Assembly: GCA_947464665.1 (NCBI GenBank)
Contig: CANHXV010000100.1
Span: forward strand, 1-7,229
Length of the DNA: 7,229 nucleotides
Direction: 5' to 3'
DNA from: Comamonadaceae bacterium
GTDB taxonomy: Bacteria; Pseudomonadota; Gammaproteobacteria; Burkholderiales; Burkholderiaceae_C
Part shown: piece after piece, positions 1-6,103 of the stretch
Layout of the letters: each line of letters starts with the position of its first letter
Position numbering within the stretch: the first letter of the stretch is position 1
Position numbers and translations under genes: made by a program
Notes under the pieces: model-generated
Told to the model about the DNA's origin: nothing
Seen by the model: the letters and a program-made list of their open reading frames with translations, nothing else
Database searches by the model: none

Positions 1-1677
1 GGCTTGATTGGCATTCGTGCCTCGCCAAGCCACGATTTGATCGGGTCGGATGAGGACCAAATTGGCTTCATACAAATTTAACAATTCTTGGGAATCAAAG
101 CGCAAGACTTTGAAGTCCAAATGGCACTTTAAAGCGGCTTCTGAAAATTTCAAAGCATCTTGTGCCAATTGCGCTTTGTCTTTGCCTAGTACCAGCAATG
201 TCCATTCAAAATTAAAGTGGTCGTATAGAGAACTGCCATCTGGCAACCAGGCGTGAGGAGGGCGTCCACCTGGGCACGCTGAAGGGACGTATGTATTGGC
301 GGTATCTGCCGGTGCTTGTGTGTCATCTGCAACGATGAGCGGCGATTGCATGTATCGGCCGCCAAACGTGACACCTGGAATATTGAATTCCCTTCGTGCA
401 TGGCCATTCAAATAGTCAGAGGCGATGCTTCGTGCCTGCTCGCCTTCAGGCGAAATGTCTTCAAGCGCCTTGTCAGCATCAAACAGCCCAATGGAGTCTG
501 CAAACTGCCTTGCATAGCCAGTGTTGCGAATAGCCAAGGGCTTTCTTTCGATTTCGTAACTTTTGAGCAGAGCAGGCTGTGCTTGGCCTTTTAAAACAGC
601 TGAGAGTTTCCAGCCTAAGTTCACGGCATCTTCAACCGCCGTGTTGTAGCCTAGACCTCCTGTGGGCGTGAACAAATGAACTGCATCTCCCCCTAAAAAG
701 ATGTTTGCCTTTTGGAAGTTGTCTGCCACCAGCGCATGGCCAGCGAGCCAGGTGGCCATCGATAAAATTTCAATGTCAATGGGTTGACCGTAGGCCAGTG
801 CAAACAGTCTTTTGGCATCTTCTGCTGTCAGTGCTTCGGTAGCAGCATCGTCTGCCATTTGCACATGAAAGGCAAACTCACTGACGCCATCAACCGACAT
901 GATAAAAGCACGCAGTTCTGGATTGACGATGACATACATCCAAGCGCGGTCGTTTGGATTTCGATCGTAGAAATCCGGGGCTTTCAAATAAACCGCCAGC
1001 ATTTTGCCGCCCATGAAGTTGCGCTTGAAACCTGTGGTGCCACCCCAAGCAATGCCAAGTTCATGGCGCACAAAACTTCTGGCACCATCGGCGCCGATTA
1101 AGTACTTGGCCCTGACTTCAAGAGAAGCTGACTCAGTCGAATTGACTTTTTGAATGCTGGCCTGAATCGGATGGCTTGATGCAACTGCTCCTGTGTTGTC
1201 CACTGAGAGACTTTCATCAGTGAATGATGCTAGCTTCCAGCCATACCGAATGTCGTTGCACGTCCATTTTTCGGCATGCTGGCGCAGCGTGACCTCTACA
1301 AATTTTTGGGAGACCCGGTGCGGCAATTCAGCAGCACTCCATGAACCCGACATGGCTTTAATGGCTTGGGGTGCAGCCGCTGCGGTGGGCAATCTCAGTC
1401 TGGCTAACTCAATGCCGCTAAAGCGGGTGAGGTAGGTGATGTCTGTTGGGTGATGGGGCGGCAGACCTTGCGAGCGAATTTCTTGCGCAAATCCAAGTCG
1501 CCGAAAATGCTCCATGGTGCGCGCTTGCGTGGCATTGGCTTGTGGGTTGAAGGCCGTGCTGGCTTTGGGGTCGACCAACAGGCACTTGATGTGCCTTCGT
1601 CCTAACTCGTTTGCCAACATGAGGCCAAACGGCCCACCGCCTGCAATCAGGACATCGGTTTCTAGAGACTTAGACAT
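1..1677 (-). CDS. FAD-dependent aromatic-type monooxygenase (FAD_binding_3 family), C-terminus cut by window edge
   Basis: The frame is open from the ATG at 1677 to the left edge (559 codons, no stop). The product looks like a class A flavin hydroxylase, which uses NAD(P)H and O2 to hydroxylate a phenolic or similar ring. The sequence shows the N-terminal dinucleotide-binding GxGxxG (G13-G15-G18), an acidic residue ending the second strand (LLVD36) that would bind the FAD ribose, the DG motif (GADGAR, 195-200) and the GD motif (GGDAVH, 329-334, followed by TPTGGLGYN), which contacts the flavin ribityl chain. The C-terminal part has PGGRPPHAWL (469-478) and a thioredoxin-like end with LIRPDQIVAWRG, as in MhpA/TfdB/PheA-like enzymes. 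Perhaps 15-30 residues are missing. The start follows the stop of the upstream gene by 3 bases with only a weak ribosome binding site, which suggests translational coupling. The family is clear; the substrate cannot be read from the sequence. Confidence 0.93.
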   Translation of the reverse strand, partial: MSKSLETDVLIAGGGPFGLMLANELGRRHIKCLLVDPKASTAFNPQANATQARTMEHFRRLGFAQEIRSQGLPPHHPTDITYLTRFSGIELARLRLPTAAAAPQAIKAMSGSWSAAELPHRVSQKFVEVTLRQHAEKWTCNDIRYGWKLASFTDESLSVDNTGAVASSHPIQASIQKVNSTESASLEVRAKYLIGADGARSFVRHELGIAWGGTTGFKRNFMGGKMLAVYLKAPDFYDRNPNDRAWMYVIVNPELRAFIMSVDGVSEFAFHVQMADDAATEALTAEDAKRLFALAYGQPIDIEILSMATWLAGHALVADNFQKANIFLGGDAVHLFTPTGGLGYNTAVEDAVNLGWKLSAVLKGQAQPALLKSYEIERKPLAIRNTGYARQFADSIGLFDADKALEDISPEGEQARSIASDYLNGHARREFNIPGVTFGGRYMQSPLIVADDTQAPADTANTYVPSACPGGRPPHAWLPDGSSLYDHFNFEWTLLVLGKDKAQLAQDALKFSEAALKCHLDFKVLRFDSQELLNLYEANLVLIRPDQIVAWRGTNANQA

Positions 1678-1680
1678 CAA

Positions 1681-3750
1681 TCATTTCACAACGGAAAACA
1701 AGCTGCTGTAGTCGTCGGTCCAAGGGGCAAACCCAGCTTGAGTGCTTAGTTTTGTTGCTTCCTTCAAAGCAATTTGCTCAAACCATTGCGGGTCCTTTGC
1801 CAGCAAGGCCCACCTCGAAGGGTAAACCAATCGACCATCGTCACCAGGGTGATCAATGAGCCGGGCTGTGAAGCCCAGTTTTTGTGCCGCAGTGTGTATA
1901 ACAGGTTGAAGGTCTAAAAATCGGTTGGTGATATGGACTGCAATCACGCCATTAGACTTTAGATGCCTTGCATATTGTTCAAAGGCCTCGCGAGTGAGCA
2001 AGTGCACAGGCACTGAATCACCTGAAAATGCATCGACTACCAAAACGTCAAATTGCTGAGGCGATTCAGCTTCGAGTTGAAGCCTGGCATCACCCAACAC
2101 AAGTTCAGTTTGAGCCAAAGTCTTTGACAAAAAGCTGAAGTTATTTTGTGCCATGCCAATCACGAGCGGATCGATTTCATAAATTCGGTAAGAGTCTCCT
2201 TGCCTGCCATACCCGGCCAAGGTACCCACCCCCAAACCAATCACACCCACTCGAACAGGACCCTTGGTCATTTGGGTGGTGATAGCAAGGCCAGCGCCCG
2301 CATCGGCGTTGTAATAAGTGGTGGGTTCCAATGCACGCTCAGGTGCTAAGAACTGTTTGCCATGCACGATTTGCCCATGAAGCATGCTGCGGTATCCGTC
2401 AAAAGGAAATGAAAATACCCTTAGGCTGCCGTAGAAATTTCGGCCTTTCATTTCCACGCCATCCGCCTCTTTCATGTGATCATTCACGCAAACTGTCGTG
2501 AGTACAAGCAGTGCCAGAGAGCTGCCAATCGCAAATACAGACCGACCTAAGCCCTGTGAAATGGCTGGCCACGAGCGCCAAAGTGACAGACTGACAACGA
2601 TGCCACTCAGAATCACCGCTACAGACAACTCGTAATGGCCATCAAAGGCATAAGGCGCGATGACACCTACAAAAAAGCCACCCAAAAATCCACCCACTGA
2701 CAACATCAAGTAATACAAAGTGAGCTGCTTTGTGGGGGGTTGTTGCAAGGCCAGTTCACCATGGCAAACCATGCAGACGACAAAAAATGCTGTGAGGTTA
2801 ATGCCCATGGCCACCAGCAGCGGCAGATCGGACAAGCCCAGCATCGGCAGATAAGCCAGAGCGCCTAAACTGAGAACCAAAAGCGGTAAAAAAATACGTC
2901 TTTGGTACCAGCCCTGTCGTTCAAAACACAAAATGAAGGTCAGTAAATAAAGTGCCAAAGGTGCAATCCACAGCAAGGGAATGGGTGCAATGTTTTGTGT
3001 GAGGTAACTGGTGTCGGCTACCATCAAAATAGAGGGGCAAGCTGCCAGCGCCACCCACAGCAGCAATTGGCCAGCTTTGATGTTTGTCGAGGCCTTGTCC
3101 TCGGCTTGAAGACCTGAAGCTTGCGTTTCTTCGGCCAAGGGCTTGGCATGCCTGCCGCGCCAAGCCAAGCTGCCACAGGCCAGCACAAACAGAACAAACA
3201 AGCCTGACCATGCCAAAGACTGCCAACGCGTCGGTAACAAAGGTTCGACCAGAAATGGATAGGCCAATAGGGCCAACATGGAGCCAAAGTTGGAGAGTGC
3301 AAACAGTCTGTAAGTGACAGCGCCGCTGCGTTCGCGGGCAAACCAAGCTTGGATCAGAGGCCCTGTTGTTGAGAGAACCATGTAGGGCAAGCCAATAGAG
3401 GCGCTGAGCAAACCCAGAATGCGCAAAGTGGGGTTCTCAGCGCCTGTGGGTTTCCAAAATTCACTTGGCGCAATGGGGAGTAGAAACACGCAACTGGCCA
3501 ACAAGGCCATGTGAAGAAGACTCTGCCGCACAGGTGTCAAGTGACTGACTACCCAATGGGTGTAGAGATACCCTAGCAACAGCAGAGCTTGGAAAAACAA
3601 CATGCAAGTGGTCCAGACGGAAGCTGATCCGCCAAACCAAGGCAGGATCATCTTGCCCATCATGGGCTGGACTTGAAAAAGTAAGAAGGCACTTAGGAAG
3701 ATGGTCAGGCCATACAGAAATACGGCCTTGATGTCAGTGGATTTTTGCAT
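1681..3750 (-). CDS. Multi-pass membrane protein fused to a spermidine-synthase-like domain (fused MFS/spermidine synthase type)
   Basis: This 689-residue protein has two parts. Residues 1 to about 425 are very hydrophobic, with roughly a dozen membrane segments, and begin with the family hallmark around 19-41 (LSAFLLFQVQP, then LPWFGG). Residues about 440-689 form a SAM-methyltransferase-fold domain like spermidine synthase: glycine-rich loop GLGVGTLAGYG (505-515), YEIDP with E525 for the nucleoside ribose, GDAR (553-556) and VVDAFSGDSVP with D573 and D578. HGQIVHGKQF (458-467) and the ending WTDDYSSLFSVVK are also typical of the family. An aminopropyltransferase role is not shown: these fused proteins are mostly uncharacterised and the polyamine-binding residues differ from SpeE. 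The ATG at 3750 is the only usual start after the in-frame stop about 54 bases upstream; its ribosome binding site is weak. The gene heads a leftward unit with the FAD monooxygenase, 3 bases apart. Confidence 0.9.
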   Translation of the reverse strand: MQKSTDIKAVFLYGLTIFLSAFLLFQVQPMMGKMILPWFGGSASVWTTCMLFFQALLLLGYLYTHWVVSHLTPVRQSLLHMALLASCVFLLPIAPSEFWKPTGAENPTLRILGLLSASIGLPYMVLSTTGPLIQAWFARERSGAVTYRLFALSNFGSMLALLAYPFLVEPLLPTRWQSLAWSGLFVLFVLACGSLAWRGRHAKPLAEETQASGLQAEDKASTNIKAGQLLLWVALAACPSILMVADTSYLTQNIAPIPLLWIAPLALYLLTFILCFERQGWYQRRIFLPLLVLSLGALAYLPMLGLSDLPLLVAMGINLTAFFVVCMVCHGELALQQPPTKQLTLYYLMLSVGGFLGGFFVGVIAPYAFDGHYELSVAVILSGIVVSLSLWRSWPAISQGLGRSVFAIGSSLALLVLTTVCVNDHMKEADGVEMKGRNFYGSLRVFSFPFDGYRSMLHGQIVHGKQFLAPERALEPTTYYNADAGAGLAITTQMTKGPVRVGVIGLGVGTLAGYGRQGDSYRIYEIDPLVIGMAQNNFSFLSKTLAQTELVLGDARLQLEAESPQQFDVLVVDAFSGDSVPVHLLTREAFEQYARHLKSNGVIAVHITNRFLDLQPVIHTAAQKLGFTARLIDHPGDDGRLVYPSRWALLAKDPQWFEQIALKEATKLSTQAGFAPWTDDYSSLFSVVK

Positions 3751-3832
3751 GCCGGCGATTATGACGCCTACAAGGCAGTTTGCACTGAAAAAGTGAATCT
3801 ATGTCACAACTGAACATGGATTATTGGTTATT

Positions 3833-3860
3833 TAGGCGGAAGCGGTATTTAGACCGCCTA
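3833..3860. promoter_or_regulatory. Inverted repeat in divergent intergenic region (possible operator)
   Basis: TAGGCGG (3833-3839) and CCGCCTA (3854-3860) are perfect 7-bp inverted arms around a 14-base spacer. The inner bases offer a competing 5-bp pairing, GCGGT (3842-3846) with ACCGC (3853-3857). The element lies between two divergently read genes and well upstream of both, the usual place for a dimeric regulator's operator. It is followed on the plus strand by T-rich sequence, but no gene ends upstream of it, so a terminator is less likely. The binding protein is unknown. No convincing -35/-10 pair was found for either flanking gene in 3751-4045. Confidence 0.4.
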
Positions 3861-3897
3861 TCTGTTTTGTACTTTTTATGCTAAGGTGATTTTGGGG

Positions 3898-3930
3898 ATG
3901 GTTCATATCATTGGCCGATCAACACGATGA
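3898..3930 (+). CDS. Possible 10-codon leader peptide
   Basis: A very short frame starts at ATG 3898 and encodes MVHIIGRSTR. AAGGTGA (3883-3889) lies 8 bases before the ATG, a plausible ribosome binding site. Its TGA stop (3928-3930) overlaps the ATG of the next short frame in an ATGA arrangement typical of translational coupling. It has no recognisable regulatory codon run, such as repeated His, Trp or Leu. Frames this short occur often by chance. It is listed because of the ribosome binding site and the exact overlap, not because of the peptide. Confidence 0.2.
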   Translation: MVHIIGRSTR

Positions 3931-4043
3931 GCACTTCACTTGAAAGTCAACGCGCTAGCTTAGGTTTCCTACTCGCCTTCAACGGTTTCTTTTTTTTGAT
4001 TGACCTAAGGCAGAACTTTCTGACACAAAACTCTTGGAGATAG
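3927..4043 (+). CDS. Possible 38-residue small membrane protein or leader peptide upstream of the ZIP-CNBD gene
   Basis: The frame runs from ATG 3927 to TAG 4041-4043, ending 2 bases before the ATG of the transporter-like gene. Its last codons contain the GGAGA ribosome binding site of that gene, the layout seen in translationally coupled operons. The product has a polar N-terminus, a hydrophobic stretch at residues 12-25 (LGFLLAFNGFFFLI) and a polar tail ending in Trp-Arg. The hydrophobic part is slightly short for a full membrane helix. The ATG has no clear ribosome binding site of its own, so it may depend on reinitiation from the preceding 10-codon frame. A run of eight T bases (3990-3997) lies inside it. 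I do not recognise a family. It could be a real small protein, a regulatory leader or a chance frame. Confidence 0.33.
   Translation: MSTSLESQRASLGFLLAFNGFFFLIDLRQNFLTQNSWR
3959..4009 (+). promoter_or_regulatory. Possible leader-RNA pairing just upstream of the transporter-like gene
   Basis: CTTAGGT (3959-3965) can pair perfectly with ACCTAAG (4003-4009) across 37 bases. A smaller alternative hairpin, TAGG (3961-3964) with CCTA (3968-3971), uses the same left arm, so the two structures exclude each other. The downstream arm ends 26 bases before the GGAGA ribosome binding site at 4036-4040. Ribosomes translating the 38-codon frame would open both structures. Seven base pairs at this distance can arise by chance. 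Confidence 0.22.
4036..4040 (+). promoter_or_regulatory. Ribosome binding site that fixes the start of the ZIP-CNBD gene
   Basis: GGAGA lies 5 bases before the ATG at 4046. A longer reading beginning at the in-frame TTG at 4034 would place the start codon across this site, so the ATG at 4046 is the better start. Confidence 0.75.
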
Positions 4044-4045
4044 CT

Positions 4046-5413
4046 ATGGATCAATATGTCGTTTGGGCATTTATTTTGGGGGGCTTGAGCGCTATCTCCC
4101 TGCTGATTGGCTCATTGGTCGGGGTTAGTTTCAAAATACCCAAAAGCGTGACGGGACTCATGGCCGCCTTTGGCGCTGGCGCCTTGTTATCGGCGCTTGC
4201 GATTGAACTGGTGGCCCCAACTGTTAGCAGTTACATGCGCGCAGATGCAGGCGCTAAAGACACTGAGTTACATCATTTTTTAGCCATGATCGTAGGCTGT
4301 TTTTGCGGTGGATTGTTGTTTGTGTTGCTCGATCAACTGGTCAATCAGCGCGGAGGCTACCTGCGAAAAACCGCGTATGTGATATCCAGAGCATCAGTTG
4401 AACGCGCAAGTATTCACAAGCAAGTGATTGCCGAAATCGCCAACATACCGCTGTTTTACAAGCTCGATCCCGAGCACATGGACATCGTGATGCGCTACCT
4501 CAAGCCCCGCCTGTTTGTGCAGCATGAGTCTATTTTTAAGCCAGGAGAGCCAAGTGAGCTAATTTACATCGTGCGCAAAGGGGGCTTGTACATTGATACA
4601 GATACCTATGGGCGGGATGAACTCGGGCGCGGAGAAATTGTGGGTGAGGTCAGTTTTTTAGGGGGTACACCGCATACCGCGACCTGTACGGCCGCAGATG
4701 ATGTGGAGTTGTTGACCTTAAATCGGAATGACTATCAATTGCTCATTCAAAAAGTTCCCGAGTTTGCCAAAGGCCTTAAAGACTTGGCTACCCAACGTTT
4801 AGATCAACGCAAGTCTCAGGCCTCGGTCCTCTTGCAGGAAAAGCAGCAATGGGCAAATTTAGCCATGGCCGCCATCAATCACGGGCATCAGATGCCCAGC
4901 TCGACCGATCTGAAACAACAACATGGTGCCCATAGCGGCGCAGCCCTGGCCATCTGGCTGGGTATCTTGCTTGATGGCATACCCGAGTCTTTTGTCATTG
5001 GTACGGCGTTGATGGCGTCTATAGCTCTGAAAACCGCCAGTGGCGCTGAACTTACTTTCTTAAGCGTTTTGCCCTACAGCTTGATAGCTGGGTTGTTCCT
5101 CTCCAATTTGCCCGAAGCATTGTCAAGTTCGGTTCAGATGCGCAACCAAGGCATGAAAGTCAGCAAGATCTTGCTGCTGTGGACATCGCTGGTATTGATG
5201 ACTGCGATCGGAGCGGCCATCGGGGCTTACGTCGGCGAACATGTGCCCCATGGTTATTTGGTATTTGTCGAGGGCTTGGCAGCCGGTGCCATGCTAACCA
5301 TGATCTGTGCCGCCATGTTGCCCGAAGCCGCTCATCTTGCCAGTCCGAACTTGGTTGGCCTGTCCACACTCACAGGTTTTCTGTGTTCAATTCTGTTCAA
5401 ACTTCTGGAGTGA
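4046..5413 (+). CDS. ZIP-family-like membrane protein with an internal cyclic-nucleotide-binding domain
   Basis: The 455-residue protein has three N-terminal membrane segments (about 5-25, 36-57, 77-97), a soluble insert, then five more (about 297-321, 338-358, 372-396, 402-424, 434-452). This is the eight-helix ZIP (zinc/iron permease) plan. ZIP-like signatures are FGAGALLSALAIE (42-54), DGIPES (310-315), SNLPEA (353-358) and GLAAGAML ending in MLPEAAH (410-430). The insert at about 133-250 reads as a CAP/PKA-type cyclic-nucleotide-binding fold, with IANIPLF at its start and the phosphate-binding cassette GEVSFLGGTPHTA (200-212). E201 matches the ribose-binding glutamate, but the usual arginine is His210. 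A histidine-bearing linker (H279, H281, H293, H296) joins it to helix 4. Likely inner-membrane; a role as a gated metal transporter or a ligand sensor is inference. The start is fixed by GGAGA at 4036. No clear terminator follows. Confidence 0.87.
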   Translation: MDQYVVWAFILGGLSAISLLIGSLVGVSFKIPKSVTGLMAAFGAGALLSALAIELVAPTVSSYMRADAGAKDTELHHFLAMIVGCFCGGLLFVLLDQLVNQRGGYLRKTAYVISRASVERASIHKQVIAEIANIPLFYKLDPEHMDIVMRYLKPRLFVQHESIFKPGEPSELIYIVRKGGLYIDTDTYGRDELGRGEIVGEVSFLGGTPHTATCTAADDVELLTLNRNDYQLLIQKVPEFAKGLKDLATQRLDQRKSQASVLLQEKQQWANLAMAAINHGHQMPSSTDLKQQHGAHSGAALAIWLGILLDGIPESFVIGTALMASIALKTASGAELTFLSVLPYSLIAGLFLSNLPEALSSSVQMRNQGMKVSKILLLWTSLVLMTAIGAAIGAYVGEHVPHGYLVFVEGLAAGAMLTMICAAMLPEAAHLASPNLVGLSTLTGFLCSILFKLLE

Positions 5414-5520
5414 GCCACGTCCTAGCAGCGCATAGCCCCTCCTAAGTGCAACAATTAGACCCTTTGAAAGTTGCCCGTTGTGCCTCAGAAACTCAGTGGC
5501 CTGATGGGGAGAGGGCTCTT

Positions 5521-5549
5521 TTGGAAAATGTCCATCCAGGGGGTATAAA
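5521..5549 (+). promoter_or_regulatory. Sigma70-type promoter for the VOC gene
   Basis: TTGGAA (5521-5526, 4 of 6 consensus bases) and TATAAA (5544-5549, 5 of 6) are separated by exactly 17 bases. Transcription would start near 5556 and leave a leader of about 74 bases before the ATG at 5630. The rest of the 216-base gap after the ZIP-CNBD gene holds no convincing terminator; GCAAC/GTTGC (5448-5452 and 5470-5474) is only a weak stem. Confidence 0.5.
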
Positions 5550-5629
5550 GTGGCGATCCATCTGATGCTTACTTTCACCCCTTGATCAACACTTAAGCGG
5601 CCCGTTATAGGCCTTGAAGGAGACAAAAA

Positions 5630-6010
5630 ATGTTCAGTCACATCATGGTCGGCGTGAATGACCTTGAGGCTTCAAAGCGATTTTATGACGCAGTGTTTGC
5701 GGTCATGGGGGTTGGCCCGGGCGTCGCTGGCCAGGGTCGGTATTACTACCGCAGTGCTACTGGCACGCTGGGCATCATCACGCCTATCAACGGGCAACCT
5801 GCCACCTATGCCAATGGTGGGACGATAGGCCTGACAATGCAGTCGCAGGCAGAGGTGGACGCCTTTCATTCAGCGGGTGTTGCCAACGGAGGCGTGACTT
5901 GCGAGGACCCGCCAGGCGTGCGCGAAGGGCCGTCAGGCAAGATGTACCTCGCGTATTTGCGCGACCCAGACGGTACCAAGTTTTGTGCGGTGTACCGTTA
6001 CGCAAAATAA
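5630..6010 (+). CDS. VOC-fold protein (glyoxalase/bleomycin-resistance/extradiol dioxygenase superfamily)
   Basis: This 126-residue single-domain protein opens with MFSHIMVGVNDLEASKRFYD, the first beta-alpha module of the vicinal-oxygen-chelate fold, and ends with YLAYLRDPDGTKFCAVYR, its last strands. The length is normal for a complete one-domain VOC protein, which usually works as a homodimer. His4 sits at the usual first metal-ligand position. The other usual positions are less clear: GTIGLT (64-69) lacks the histidine common in glyoxalases, and the C-terminal strand has Cys/Ala where metal-binding members often carry glutamate. Metal-dependent catalysis is therefore uncertain, and the substrate is unknown. 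AAGGAG at 5617-5622, 7 bases before the ATG, is a strong ribosome binding site. The gene appears monocistronic with its own promoter and converges on the dioxygenase gene. Confidence 0.92.
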   Translation: MFSHIMVGVNDLEASKRFYDAVFAVMGVGPGVAGQGRYYYRSATGTLGIITPINGQPATYANGGTIGLTMQSQAEVDAFHSAGVANGGVTCEDPPGVREGPSGKMYLAYLRDPDGTKFCAVYRYAK

Positions 6011-6103
6011 ACTGCGATCATCCTGATAACTGATGTATCCCTTTCAGCATGTCGTCAGCCGCTGCCTGCAGGCCAACCAGCAAGCAGGCGATGGGTGTGG
6101 GGG

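Noticed and set aside
50..1711. Several plus-strand frames in the left part
   Set aside because: They are antisense to the FAD monooxygenase, whose open frame spans the region with all family motifs.
2921..3346. A 141-codon minus-strand frame inside the membrane protein gene
   Set aside because: It lies entirely within the SpeE-like fusion gene in another frame; its Cys/Arg/Trp-rich, low-pattern translation is typical of a shadow frame.
3783..3795. CACT/AGTG small hairpin near the start of the SpeE-like gene
   Set aside because: A 4-bp stem is too short to support a functional claim.
3990..3997. Run of eight T bases as a rho-independent terminator
   Set aside because: No stable GC-rich hairpin directly precedes it, and a gene starts about 50 bases downstream.
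4034..4045. TTG start four codons upstream for the ZIP-CNBD gene
   Set aside because: The TTG overlaps the GGAGA ribosome binding site, which is correctly spaced for the ATG at 4046.
5387..5641. An 84-codon minus-strand frame between the ZIP-CNBD and VOC genes
   Set aside because: It overlaps the end of one gene, the VOC promoter and the VOC start, has no family likeness and no good ribosome binding site.
6064..6089. GCCTGC/GCAGGC inverted repeat between the convergent VOC and dioxygenase genes as a terminator
   Set aside because: The stem is only 6 bp with a 14-base loop and no T-run follows on either strand.
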